Below are positions 37,301 through 51,700 of a stretch of 64,000 nt of DNA, piece by piece (position 1 is the stretch's first letter; each line of letters opens with the position of its first letter). This DNA is from Istiophorus platypterus. Its lineage: Eukaryota > Chordata > Actinopteri > Istiophoriformes > Istiophoridae. The position numbers were made by a program, and so were the translations under genes. The stretch covers positions 57,032-121,031 of the forward strand of contig JADGDC010000115.1 in assembly GCA_016859345.1 (NCBI GenBank), read 5' to 3'. The notes beneath the pieces were generated by a model. It ran no database searches. It was not told the DNA's origin and worked only from the letters and a program-made list of their open reading frames with translations.

Positions 37301-40300
37301 CCCAGAGCGGTCTAAAAATGAAAAATACTGACCTGATAAGCTAGGGAAAGCCCAAAGCGCCAAAAATGAAATAACACTGACCTGACAAGTTGTGGAAGAT
37401 CAAAGCGTAAAAAAAATGAAAAACACTGACCTGACAAGCTGCGAAGCCCAAAGAGGCCAAAAAATTAAAAACACTGACCTGACAAGCTGAAGTCCAAAGC
37501 GCCAAAAAATGAAAAACACTGACCTGACAAGCTACAGAAGCCCAAAGTGGCAGCAGAAAATGAAAACACTGACCTGACAAGCTACTGAAGCCCAAAGAGG
37601 CTAGAAAATAAAAAACACCATGACAAGCTACGAAGCCCAAAGTGGCAAAAAATGAAAAACACTTACCTGACAAGCTGCTGAAGTCGAAAAAGGAAAAAAA
37701 ATGAAAAAAACACTGACCCCAAAAGCTACGGATGCCCAAAGCGGCCTAAAAATTGAAATAACACTGACCTGACAACATACGGAAGACCAAAGCTGCAGCA
37801 AAAATTAAATAAAACTGACCTGACAAGCTACTGAAGCCCAAAGCGGACGAAAAATGAAAAAACACTGACCTGACAATCTACGGAAGCCCAAAGCGGCCAA
37901 CAAATGAAAAAACACTGACCTGACAGCTGCAGAAGCCCAGAGCGGTTTAAAAAATGAAAAAATACTGACCTGATAAGCTAGGAAATCACAAAGCGGCCCA
38001 AAAATGAAATAACACTGACCTGACAAGTTGCAGAAGGTCAAAGCGGTAAAAAAATGAAAAAAAAGACCTGAGAAGCTACGGCCCAAAGACCAAAAAATTA
38101 AAAAACACTGACCTGACAAGCTGCTGAAGTCCAAAGCGGCCAAAAAATGAAAAAACACTCACTTGACACTGCAGGAGCCCAAAGAGGCAGAAAATAAAAA
38201 ACACTGACCTGACAAGCTGCGGAAGCCCAAAGAGGCTAGAAAAATAAAAAACACCAACATGACAAGCTACAAGCCAAAAGTGGCAGAAAATGAAAAAACA
38301 CTGACCTGACAAGCTGCTGAAGCCCAAAGGAAAAAAATAAAAACACTGACCCCAAAAGCTGCGGAAGCCCAAAGCGGCCTAACAATTGAAACACTGACCT
38401 GACAACATACGGAAGACCAAAGCTGCAGCAAAAATTAAAAAACACTGAACTGAAAAGCCACAGAAGCCCAAAGCGGCCAAAAAATTAAAAACACTTACCT
38501 GATAAGCTGGGGAAGCCCAAAGCTAAAAATGAAAAACACTGACCTGACAAGCTGCTGAAGCCAAAAGCGAAAAATGAAAAAACACTGACCTGACAAGCTA
38601 CGGAAGCCCAAAGCGGCCAACAAATGAAAAAACACTGACCTGAGTAGCTGCAGAAGCCCAGAGCGGTCGAAAAAATGAAAAAATACTGACCTGATAAGCT
38701 AGGGAAAGCACAAAGCGGCCCAAAAAATGAAATAACACTGACCTGACAAGTTGCAGAAGGTCAAAGCGGTAAAAAAAAATGAAAAAAAAAGACCTGAGAA
38801 GCTACGGAAGCCCAAAGCGACCAAAAAAATTTAAATTTCATACCTGACAAGCTGCGGAAGCCCGAGGCGGCCTAAAAATGGAAAAACACTCACTTGACGC
38901 ACTGCAGGAGCCAAGAGAGGCCAGGAAATGAAAAAACACTGACCTGACAAGCTGCGGAAGCCCAAAGCGGCCACAAATTGGAAACCAGTCGCCAGGGTGA
39001 CCACCCAAAGGTACAAGGCAGAAAACGATTGGTCTATCATTGAAAAAACACTGACCTGACAAGTTGCGGAAGCCCAAAGAGGCCAAAAAATTAAAAAACA
39101 CTGACCTGACAAACTGCTGAAGTCCAAAGCGGCCAAAAAATGAAAAAAACACTGACCTGACAAGTTGCGGAAGCCCAAAGTGGCAGAAAATAAAAAAACA
39201 CTGACTTGACAAGCTACTGAAGCCCAAAGAGGCTAGAAAATAAAAAAACACCAACATGACAAGCTACGTAAGCCCAAAGTGGCCGAAAAAATGACAAAAC
39301 ACTTACCTGACAAGCTGCTGAAGTCGAAAAAGGAAAAAATGAAAAACACTGACCTGAAAAGCTACGGATGCCCAAAAGCCTAAAAATGAAATAACACTGA
39401 CCTGACAACATACGGAAGACCAAAGCTGCAAAAAAATTAAATAAAACTGACCTGACAAGCTGAAGCCCAAAGCGAAAAATGAAAAACACTGACCTGACAA
39501 GCTGCTGAAGCCAAAAGCGGCGAAAAATGAAAAAACACTGACCTGACAAGCTACGGAAGCCCAAAGCGGCCAACAAATGAAAAAACACTGACCTGAGGAG
39601 CTGCAGAAGCCCAGAGCGGTCGAAAAAATGAAAAAATACTGACCTGATAAGCTAGGGAAAGCACAAAGCGCCAAAAAATGAAATAACACTGACCTGACAA
39701 GTTGTGGAAGATCAAAGCGGTAAAAAAAAATGAAAAAACACTGACCTGACAAGTTGCGGAAGCCCAAAGTGGCAGAAAATAAAAAAACACTGACTTGACA
39801 AGCTACTGAAGCCCAAAGAGGCTAGAAAATAAAAAAACACCAACATGACAAGCTACGAAGCCCAAAGTGGCGAAAAAATGAAAAACACTTACCTGACAAG
39901 CTGCTGAAGTTGAAAAAGGAAAAAAATGAAAAAACACTGACCCAAAGCTACGGATGCCCAAAGCGCCTAAAAATTGAAATAACACTGACCTGACAACACG
40001 GAAGACCAAAGCTGCAGCAAAAATTAAATAAAACTGACCTGACAAGCTACTGAAGCCCAAAGCGGACGAAAATGAAAAACACTGACCTGACAAGCTACGG
40101 AAGCCCAAAGCTGCCAAAAAATGAAATAACTCTGACCTCACAAGCTAAGGAAGCCCAAAGCGGCCAAAAATGAAAAAAACACTGACCTGACAATCTACGG
40201 AAGCCCGAAGAGGGCCCAAAAAATGAAAAAACACTGACCTGACAATCTACGGAAGCCCAGAGCGGTCGAAAAAATGAAAAAACACTGACCTGATAAGCTA

Positions 40301-43300
40301 GGGAAATCACAAAGCGGCCCAAAAAATGAAATAACACTGACCTGACAAGTTGCAGAAGGTCAAAGCGGTAAAAAAAAATGAAAAAAAAAGACCTGAGAAG
40401 CTACGGAAGCCCAAAGCGACCAAAAAAATTAAAATTTCATACCTGACAAGCGGAAGCCCGAGGCGGCCTAAAATGGAAAAACACTCACTTGACGACGCAC
40501 TGCAGGAGCCAAGAGAGGCCAGGAAATGAAAAAACCCTGACCTGACAAGCTGCGGAAGCCCAAAGCGGCCACAAATTGGAAACCAGTCGCCAGGGTGACC
40601 ACCCAAAGGTACAAGGCAGAAAACGATTGGTCTATCATTGAAAAAACACTGACCTGTCAATCTACGGAAGCCCAAAGCGACCAAAAAAATTAAAATTTCA
40701 TACCTGACAAGCTGCGGAAGCCCGAGGCGGCCTAAAAATGGAAAAACACTCACTTGACGCACTGCAGGAGCCAAGAGAGGCCAGGAAATGAAAAAAACAC
40801 TGACCTGACAAGCTGCGGAAGCCCAAAGCGGCCACAAATTGGAAACCAGTCGCCAGGGTGACCACCCAAAGGTACAAGGCAGAAAACGATTGGTCTATCA
40901 TTGAAAAAACACTGACCTGACAAGCTACGGAAGCCCAAAGCAGCAAAAAAATTAAAAAACACTGACCTGACACACTGCGGAAGCCCAAAGAGACCACGAA
41001 CAATTAAAAAACACTGACCTGTCAAGCTACGGAAGCCCAAAGCGGCCAAGAAATGGACACCGGTCACCATGGCGACCACCCACGGGTACAAGCCAGGAAA
41101 CCATTGGTCTATCTTTAAAAAAACACTGAACTGAAAAGCCACAGAAGCCCAAAGCGGCCAAAAAAATTAAAAAACACTTACCTGATAAGCTGGGGAAGCC
41201 CAAAAAGGCCGAAAAAATGAAAAAACACTGACCTGACAAGCTGCTGAAGCCAAAAGCGGCCGAAAAAATGAAAAAACACTGACCTGACAAGCTACGGAAG
41301 CCCAAAGCGGCCAACAAATGAAAAAACACTGACCTGAGGAGCTGCAGAAGCCCAGAGCGGTCGAAAAAATGAAAAAATACTGACCTGATAAGCTAGGGAA
41401 AGCACAAAGCGGCCCAAAAAATGAAATAACACTGACCTGACAAGTTGTGGAAGATCAAAGCGGTAAAAAAAAATGAAAAAACACTGACCTGACAAGTTGC
41501 GGAAGCCCAAAGAGGCCAAAAAATTAAAAAACACTGACCTGACAAGCTGCTGAAGTCCAAAGCGGCCAAAAAATGAAAAAACACTGACCTGACAAGCTAC
41601 GGAAGCCCAAAGTGGCAGAAAATAAAAAAACACTGACTTGACAAGCTACTGAAGCCCAAAGAGGCTAGAAAATAAAAAAACACCAACATGACAAGCTACG
41701 TAAGCCCAAAGTGGCGAAAAATGAAAAACACTTACCTGACAAGCTGCTGAAGTCGAAAAAGGAAAAAAAATGAAAAAAACACTGACCCCAAAAGCTACGG
41801 ATGCCCAAAGCGGCCTAAAAATTGAAATAACACTGACCTGACAACATACGGAAGACCAAAGCTGCAGCAAAAATTAAATAAAACTGACCTGACAAGCTAC
41901 TGAAGCCCAAAGCGGACGAAAAATGAAAAAACACTGACCTGACAAGCTACGGAAGCCCAAAGCGGCCAACAAATGAAAAAACACTGACCTGAGGAGCTGC
42001 AGAAGCCCAGAGCGGTCGAAAAAATGAAAAAATACTGACCTGATAAGCTAGGGAAAGCACAAAGCGGCCCAAAAAATGAAATAACACTGACCTGACAAGT
42101 TGCAGAAGGTCAAAGCGGTAAAAAAAAATGAAAAAACAGACCTGACAAGTTGCGGAAGCCCAAAGAGGCCAAAAAATTAAAAAACACTGACCTGACAAAC
42201 TGCTGAAGTCCAAAGCGGCCAAAAAATGAAAAAACACTGACCTGACAAGCTACGGAAGCCCAAAGTGGCAGAAAATAAAAAAACACTGACTTGACAAGCT
42301 ACTGAAGCCCAAAGAGGCTAGAAAATAAAAAAACACCAACATGACAAGCTACGTAAGCCCAAAGTGGCCGAAAAAATGAAAAAACACTTACCTGACAAGC
42401 TGCTGAAGTTGAAAAAGGAAAAAAAATGAAAAAAACACTGACCCCAAAAGCTACGGATGCCCAAAGCGGCCTAAAAATTGAAATAACACTGACCTGACAA
42501 CATACGGAAGACCAAAGCTGCAGCAAAAATTAAATAAAACTGACCTGACAAGCTACTGAAGCCCAAAGCGGACGAAAAATGAAAAAACACTGACCTGACA
42601 AGCTACGGAAGCCCAAAGCTGCCAAAAAATGAAATAACTCTGACCTCACAAGCTAAGGAAGCCCAAAGCGGCCAAAAATGAAAAAAACACTGACCTGACA
42701 ATCTACGGAAGCCCGAAGAGGGCCAAAAAAATGAAAAAAACACTGACCTGACAATCTAAGGAAGCCCAGAGCGGTCGAAAAAATGAAAAAACACTGACCT
42801 GATAAGCTAGGGAAATCACAAAGCGGCCCAAAAAATGAAATAACACTGACCTGACAAGTTGCAGAAGGTCAAAGCGGTAAAAAAAAATGAAAAAAAAAGA
42901 CCTGAGAAGCTACGGAAGCCCAAAGCGACCAAAAAAATTAAAATTTCATACCTGACAAGCTGCGGAAGCCCGAGGCGGCCTAAAAATGGAAAAACACTCA
43001 CTTGACGACTGCAGGAGCCAAGAGAGGCCAGGAAATGAAAAAACACTGACCTGACAAGCTGCGGAAGCCCAAAGCGGCCAAATGGGAAACCATTCGCAAG
43101 GGTGACCACCCAAATGTACCAGGCAGAAAACGATGGTTATATAATTGAAAAAACACTGACCTGTCAATCTACGGAAGCCCAAAGCGACCAAAAAAATTAA
43201 AATTTCATACCTGACAAGCTGCGGAAGCCCGAGGGCGCCTAAAATGGAAAAACACTCACTTGACGACTGCAGGAGCCAAGAGAGGCCAGGAAATGAAAAA

Positions 43301-46300
43301 ACACTGACCTGACAAGCTGCGGAAGCCCAAAGCGCCACAAATTGAAACCAGTCGCCAGGGTGACCACCCAAAGGTACAAGGCAGAAAACGATTGGTCTAT
43401 CATTGAAAAACACTGACCTGACAAGCTACGGAAGCCCAAAGCAGCAAAAAAATTAAAAACACTGACCTGACACACTGCGGAAGCCCAAAGAGACCATGAA
43501 CAATTAAAAACACTGACCTGTCAAGCTACGGAAGCCCAGGCCAAGAAATGGACACGGTCACCATGGCGACCACCCACGGGTACAAGCCAGGAAACCATTG
43601 GTCTATCTTTAAAAAAACACTGAACTGAAAAGCCACAGAAGCCCAAAGCCAAAAAAATTAAAAACACTTACCTGATAAGCTGGGGAAGCCCAAAAGGCCG
43701 AAAAATGAAAAAACACTGACCTGACAAGCTGCTGAAAAAAGCGGCGAAAAAATGAAAAACACTGACCTGACAAGCTACGGAAGCCCAAAGCGCCAACAAA
43801 TGAAAAACACTGACCTGAGGAGCTGCAGAAGCCCAGAGCGGTCGAAAAATGAAAAAATACTGACCTGATAAGCTAGGGAAAGCACAAAGCGCCCCAAAAA
43901 ATGAAATAACACTGACCTGACAAGTTGTGGAAGATCAAAGCGGTAAAAAAAAATGAAAAAACACTGACCTGACAAGTTGCGGAAGCCCAAAGAGGCCAAA
44001 AATTAAAAACACTGACCTGACAAGCTGCTGAAGTCCAAGCGCCAAAAATGAAAAAACACTGACCTGACAAGCTACGGAAGCCCAAAGTGGCAGAAAATAA
44101 AAAACACTGACTTGACAAGCTACTGAAGCCCAAAGAGGCTAGAAAATAAAAAACACCAACATGACAAGCTACGTAAGCCCAAAGTGGCGAAAAATGAAAA
44201 ACACTTACCTGACAAGCTGCTGAAGTCGAAAAAGGAAAAAAAATGAAAAAAACACTGACCCCAAAAGCTACGGATGCCCAAAGCGGCCTAAAAATTGAAA
44301 TAACACTGACCTGACAACATACGGAAGACCAAAGCTGCAGCAAAAATTAAATAAAACTGACCTGACAAGCTACTGAAGCCCAAAGCGGACGAAAAATGAA
44401 AAAACACTGACCTGACAATCTACGGAAGCCCAAAGCGGCCAACAAATGAAAAAACACTGACCTGAGGAGCTGCAGAAGCCCAGAGCGGTCGAAAAAATGA
44501 AAAAATACTGACCTGATAAGCTAGGGAAAGCACAAAGCGGCCCAAAAAATGAAATAACACTGACCTGACAAGTTGCAGAAGGTCAAAGCGGTAAAAAAAA
44601 ATGAAAAAACAGACCTGACAAGTTGCGGAAGCCCAAAGAGGCCAAAAAATTAAAAAACACTGACCTGACAAACTGCTGAAGTCCAAAGCGGCCAAAAAAT
44701 GAAAAAACACTGACCTGACAAGCTACGGAAGCCCAAAGTGGCAGAAAATAAAAAAACACTGACTTGACAAGCTACTGAAGCCCAAAGAGGCTAGAAAATA
44801 AAAAAACACCAACATGACAAGCTACGTAAGCCCAAAGTGGCCGAAAAAATGAAAAAACACTTACCTGACAAGCTGCTGAAGTTGAAAAAGGAAAAAAAAT
44901 GAAAAAAACACTGACCCCAAAAGCTACGGATGCCCAAAGCGGCCTAAAAATTGAAATAACACTGACCTGACAACATACGGAAGACCAAAGCTGCAGCAAA
45001 AATTAAATAAAACTGACCTGACAAGCTACTGAAGCCCAAAGCGGACGAAAAATGAAAAAACACTGACCTGACAAGCTACGAAGCCCAAAGCTGCCAAAAT
45101 GAAATAACTCTGACCTCACAAGCTAAGGAAGCCCAAAGCGTCCATAAAATGAAATAAACACTGACCTGACAAGCTATGGAAGCCCAAAGCGGCCAAAAAA
45201 TGAAAAAACACTGACCTGACAATCTACGGAAGCCCAGAGCGGTCGAAAAAATGAAAAAACACTGACCTGATAAGCTAGGGAAATCACAAAGCGGCCCAAA
45301 AAATGAAATAACACTGACCTGACAAGTTGCAGAAGGTCAAAGCGGTAAAAAAAAATGAAAAAAAAAGACCTGAGAAGCTACGGAAGCCCAAAGCGACCAA
45401 AAAAATTTAAATTTCATACCTGACAAGCTGCGGAAGCCCGAGGCGGCCTAAAAATGGAAAAACACTCACTTGACGCACTGCAGGAGCCAAGAGAGGCCAG
45501 GAAATGAAAAAAACACTGACCTGACAAGCTGCGGAAGCCCAAAGCGGCCACAAATTGGAAACCAGTCGCCAGGGTGACCACCCAAAGGTACAAGGCAGAA
45601 AACGATTGGTCTATCATTGAAAAAACACTGACCTGTCAATCTACGGAAGCCCAAAGCGACCAAAAAAATTAAAATTTCATACCTGACAAGCTGCGGAAGC
45701 CCGAGGCGGCCTAAAAATGGAAAAACACTCACTTGACGCACTGCAGGAGCCAAGAGAGGCCAGGAAATGAAAAAAACACTGACCTGACAAGCTGCGGAAG
45801 CCCAAAGCGGCCACAAATTGGAAACCAGTCGCCAGGGTGACCACCCAAAGGTACAAGGCAGAAAACGATTGGTCTATCATTGAAAAAACACTGACCTGAC
45901 AAGCTACGGAAGCCCAAAGCAGCAAAAAAATTAAAAAACACTGACCTGACACACTGCGGAAGCCCAAAGAGACCACGAACAATTAAAAAACACTGACCTG
46001 TCAAGCTACGGAAGCCCAAAGCGGCCAAGAAATGGACACCGGTCACCATGGCGACCACCCACGGGTACAAGCCAGGAAACCATTGGTCTATCTTTAAAAA
46101 AACACTGAACTGAAAAGCCACAGAAGCCCAAAGCGGCCAAAAAAATTAAAAAACACTTACCTGATAAGCTGGGGAAGCCCAAAAAGGCCGAAAAAATGAA
46201 AAAACACTGACCTGACAAGCTGCTGAAGCCAAAAGCGGCCGAAAAAATGAAAAAACACTGACCTGACAAGCTACGGAAGCCCAAAGCGGCCAACAAATGA

Positions 46301-47249
46301 AAAAACACTGACCTGAGGAGCTGCAGAAGCCCAGAGCGGTCGAAAAAATGAAAAAATACTGACCTGATAAGCTAGGGAAAGCACAAAGCGGCCCAAAAAA
46401 TGAAATAACACTGACCTGACAAGCTACGGAAGCCCAAAGTGGCAGAAAATAAAAAAACACTGACTTGACAAGCTACTGAAGCCCAAAGAGGCTAGAAAAT
46501 AAAAAAACACCAACATGACAAGCTACGTAAGCCCAAAGTGGCCGAAAAAATGAAAAAACACTTACCTGACAAGCTGCTGAAGTCGAAAAAGGAAAAAAAA
46601 TGAAAAAAACACTGACCCCAAAAGCTACGGATGCCCAAAGCGGCCTAAAAATTGAAATAACACTGACCTGACAACATACGGAAGACCAAAGCTGCAGCAA
46701 AAATTAAATAAAACTGACCTGACAAGCTACTGAAGCCCAAAGCGGACGAAAAATGAAAAAACACTGACCTGACAATCTACGGAAGCCCAAAGCGGCCAAC
46801 AAATGAAAAAACACTGACCTGAGGAGCTGCAGAAGCCCAGAGCGGTCGAAAAAATGAAAAAATACTGACCTGATAAGCTAGGGAAAGCACAAAGCGGCCC
46901 AAAAAATGAAATAACACTGACCTGACAAGCTACGGAAGCCCAAAGAGGCCAAAAAATTAAAAAACACTGACCTGAGAAACTACGGAAGCCCAAAGCGACC
47001 AAAACAATTAAAATTTCATACCTGACAAGCTGCGGAAGCCCGAGGCGGCCTAAAAATGGAAAAACACTCACTTGACGCACTGCAGGAGCCAAGAGAGGCC
47101 AGGAAATGAAAAAAACACTGACCTGACAAGCTGCGGAAGCCCAAAGCGGCCACAAATTGGAAACCAGTCGCCAGGGTGACCACCCAAAGGTACAAGGCAG
47201 AAAACGATTGGTCTATCATTGAAAAAACACTGACCTGACATGCTACGGA

Positions 47250-48775
47250 AGCCCAAAGCGACCAAAATAATTAAAAAACACTGACCTGACAAGCTACGGA
47301 AGCCCAAAGCGCCCAAAACATGAAAAAACGCTGACCTGACAAGCTACAGAAGCCCAAAGAGGCCAAAAAATGAAAAAACATTGACCTTACAAGCTGCGGA
47401 AGCCCAACGAGGCCAAAAAAAAAAATAAAATACTGACCTGACAAGCTACAGTAGCCCAAAGCGGCCAAAAATTGAAAAAACACTGACCTGACAAGCTACT
47501 GAAGCCCAAAGCGGCTAAAAATGAAAAAACACTGACCTGAGAAGCTGCAAAAGCCAAGAGCGGTTGAAAAAATGAAAAAAGACTGACCTGAAACACTGCG
47601 GAAGCCCAAAGAGACCACGAACAATTAAAAAACACTGACCTGTCAAGCTACGGAAGCCTAAACCTGCCAAAAAAATGAAAAAACACTGACCTGACAAGAT
47701 ACGGAAGCCCAAAGTGGCAGAAAATAAAAAAACACTGACATGACAAGCTACTGAAGCCCAAAGAGGCTAGAAAATAAAAAAACACCGACCTGACAAGCTA
47801 AGGAAGCCCAAAGCAGCCAAAAATTGAAATAACACTGACCTGACAAGCTACGGAAGCTCAAGGTGGCAGAAAACAAAACAACACTGACATGACAAGCTAC
47901 GGAAGCCAAAAGCAGCCAAGAAATGGACACCGGTCGCCATGGCGACCACCCACGGGTACAAGGCAGAAAACCCTTGGTCTATCTTTAAAAAAACACTGAA
48001 CTGAAAAGTCACAGAAGCCCAAAGCGGCCGAAAAAATGAAAAAACACTGACCTGACAGGCTGCGGAAGCCAAAAGCCGACAAATAATTAATAAACACTGA
48101 CCTGAAAAGCTACGGAAGCCCAAAGCGGCCAGCAAATTAAAAAACGCTGACCTGAAAAGCTACAGAAGCCCAGGGTAAAGAAAATGGAAAAACACTGGCC
48201 TGACAAGATACGGAAGCCCAAAGCGGCCAACAAATGAAAAAACACTGACCTGACAAGCTACGGAAGCCCAGGGTGGACTAAAAATGAAAAAACACTGACC
48301 TGACAAGCTACGGAAGCCCAAAGCGGCCAACAAATGAAAAAACACTGACCTGACACACGGCGGAAGCCAAAAGCGGCCGAAAAAATGAAAAAAAAATAAC
48401 CTGACAAGAAGCGGAAGCCAAAAGCCGCCAAATAATTAAAAAACACTGACCTGACAAGCTTCGGAAGCCCAAAGCGGCTAAAAATGAAAAAACACTGACC
48501 TGAGAAGCTGCAGAAGCCCAGAGCGGTCGAAAAAATGAAAAAACACTGACCTGATAAGCTAGGGAAATCACAAAGCAGCCAAAAAAATGAAATAACACTG
48601 ACCTGACAAGTTGCAGAAGGTCAAAGCGGTAAAAAAAAATGAAAAAACACTGACCTGACAAGCTGCGGAAGCCCAAAGAGGCCAAAAAATTAAAAAACAC
48701 TGACCTGAGAAGCTGCTGAAGTCCAAAGCGGCCGAAAAAATGCAAAAACACTAACCTGACAAGCTACGGAAGCCC
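47250..48775 (-). repeat. Transitional monomers between the core and the 3.58-kb duplication
   Basis: These A-rich monomers resemble the left part of the array. The stretch at about 47,271-47,640 matches about 16,630-16,842 and 15,282-15,572, and 47,848-48,135 matches 13,748-14,089. One 62-bp insert with a perfect palindrome lies at 47,932-47,947. No higher-order repeat fills the section. Confidence 0.7.
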
Positions 48776-51700
48776 AAAGTGGCAGAAAATAAAAAAACAC
48801 TGACATCACAAGCTACTGAAGCCCAAAGAGGCTAGAAAATAAAAAAACACCGACATGACAAGCTACGTAAGTCCAAAGTGGCCGAAAAAATGAAAAAACA
48901 CTTACCTAACAAGCTGCTGAAGTCGAAAGAGGAAAAAAAAATGAAAAAAACACTGACCTGAAAAGCTACGGAAGCCCAAAGCGGCCTAAAAATTGAAATA
49001 ACGCTGACCTGACGATATACGGAAGACCAAAGCTGCAGCAAAAATGAAATAAAACTAACCTGACAAGCTACGGAAGCCCAAAGTGGCCAAAAAATGAAAT
49101 AACTCTGACCTCACAAGCTAAGGAAGCCCAAAGCTGCCAAAAAAATGAAAAAAACACTGACCTGACAATCTACGGAAGCCCAAATCTGCCAAAAAAATGA
49201 AAAAAAAACTGACCTGATAAGCTAAGGAAGCCCGAAGCGGTGAAAAAAATGAAAAAACACTGACCTGAAAAGCTGCGGAAGCAAGAGGAGGCGAAAAAAT
49301 GAAAAAAGACCGACATGACACACTGCAGAAGCCCAAAGTGGCCAGGAAATGAAAAAACACTGACCTGAAAGCTACGGAAGCCCAAAGCGGCCAAAAAATG
49401 AAAAAACACTGACATGAAAGCTACGGAATCCCACAGCTGCCAAAAAAAATGACAAAACACTGACCTGACAAGCTACAGTAGCCCAAAGAAGCCAAGAAAT
49501 GGACACCGGTCGCCGTGGTGACCACCCACGGGTACAAGGCAGAAAACCATTGGTCTATCATTGAAAAGACACTGAACTGAAAAGCCACAGAAGCCCAAAG
49601 TGGCCAAAAAAATTAAAAAACACTGACCTGACAAGCTGCAGAAGCCCGAAGCGGGCTAAAAAATGAAAAAACACTGACCTGACAACATACGGAAGCCCAA
49701 AGCTGCCAAAAATGAAAAAAAAAAACTGACCTTACAAGCTGCGGAAGACCAAAGAGGCCAAAAAAAATTAAAAAATACTGACCTGACAAGCTAAGGAAGC
49801 CCAAAGTGGCCCAAAAAATAAAAAGTACATACCTGACAAGCTGCGGAAGCAAGAGGCGCCCAAGAAATGAAAAAACACTCACCTGACACAATGCGGAAGT
49901 CCACAAAGTCCAGGAAATGAAAAAAACACTGACCTGACGAGCTACGGAAGCCCAAAGCTGCCAAAAAAATAAAAAACACTGACCTGAAAAGCTGCGAAAG
50001 CCCAAAGCGGCAACAAATTGGAAACCACTCGCCATGGTAACCACACAACGCAGAAAACCATTGGTCTATCATTGAAAAAACACTGACCTGAGAAGCTACG
50101 GAAGCCAGAGGCGCCCAAGAAATGAAAAAACACTCACCTGACACAATGCGGAAGTCCACAGAGGCCAGGAAATGAAAAAAACACTGACCTGACGAGCTAC
50201 GGAAGCCCACAGCTGCCAAAAAAAATGAAAAAACACTGACCTGACAAGCTACAGTAGCCCAAAGCGGCCAAGAAATGGACACCGGTCACCGTGGTGACCA
50301 CCCACGGGTACAAGGCAGAAAACCATTGGTCTATCATTGAAAAGACACTGAACTGAAAAGCCACAGAAGCCCAAAGTGGCCAAAAAAATTAAAAAAACAC
50401 TGACCTGACAAGCTGCAGAAGCCCGAAGCGGGCTAAAAAATGAAAAAACACTGACCTGACAAGCTACGGAAGCCCAAAGCTGCCAAAAATGAAAAAAAAA
50501 ACTGACCTTACAAGCTGCGGAAGACCAAAGAGGCCAAAAAAAATTAAAAAATACTGATCTGACAAGCTAAGGAAGCCCAAAGTGGCCCAAAAAATAAAAA
50601 GTACATATCTGACAAGCTGCGGAAGCCAGAGGCGCCCAAGAAATGAAAAAACACTCACCTGACACAATGCGGAAGTCCACAGAGGCCAGGAAATGAAAAA
50701 AACACTGACCTGACGAGCTATGGAAGCCCAAAGCTGCCAAAAAAATAAAAAACACTGACCTGAAAAGCTGCGGAAGCCCAAAGCGGAAACAAATTGGAAA
50801 CCACTCGCCATGGTAACCACACAAGGCAGAAAACCATTGGTCTATCATTGAAAAAACACTGACCTGACAAGCTACGGAAGCCAGAGGCGCCCAAGAAATG
50901 AAAAAACACTCACCTGACACAATGCGGAAGTCCACAGAGGCCAGGAAATGAAGAAAACACTGACCTGCCGAGCTACGGAAGCCCAAAGCTGCCAAAAAAA
51001 TAAAAAACACTGACCTGAAAAGCTGCGGAAGCCCAAAGCGGCAACAAATTGGAAACCACTCGCCATGGTAACCACCCAAGGCAGAAAACCATTGGTCTAT
51101 CATTGAAAAAACACTGACCAGAGAAGCTACGGAAGCCCAAAGCAGCTAAAAAATTAAAAAACACTGATCTGACACGCTACGGAAGCCCAAAGATGCCAAA
51201 AATTGAAAAAACACTGACCTTACAAGCTGCGGAAGACCAAAGAGGCCAAAAAAAAATTAAAAATACTGACCTGACAAGCTAAGGAAGCCCAAAGCGGCCA
51301 AAAATTGAAAAACCCTGACCTGACAAGCTACAGAATCCCAAAGATGCAACAAAAATGAAAAAAAATGACCTAACAAGCTGCGGAATCCCAAAGCGGACTA
51401 AAAATGAAAAAAACACTGACATGAACAGCTACGGAAGCCCAGTGGGGCCAAATAATGAAAAAACACTGACCTGACAAGCTGCTGAAGCCCAAAGAGGCCA
51501 AAACAAAAAAAAAAATACTGACCTGACAAGCTAAGGAAGCCCAAAGCGGCCAAAAATTGAAAAAACACTGACCTGACCAGCCTCGGAAGCCCAAAGAGGC
51601 CAAAAAATTAAAAATCACTGACCTGACAAACTGCTGAAGTTCAAAGCGGCCAAAAAAATGAAAAAACACTGACCTGACAAGCTACGGAAGCCCAAGGTGG

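Larger units (their letters stand above)
22020..47250 (-). repeat. Homogenised higher-order repeat core of the A-rich array
   Basis: Near-identical copies dominate this section. The CACTCACTTGACG marker recurs near 22225, 22485, 24070, 24897, 25730, 26564, 28245, 28502, 31970, 32805, 34310, 36720, 38887, 40485, 40748, 42990, 43253, 45468, 45728 and 47067. Between 24.0 and 26.6 kb it repeats every 819-840 bp. Larger registers are also visible: the block at 34,253-35,185 returns 6,445-6,448 bp later at 40,698-41,633, and the block at 41,947-42,526 returns 2,473 bp later at 44,420-44,999. Low divergence between copies indicates recent amplification. Confidence 0.88.
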
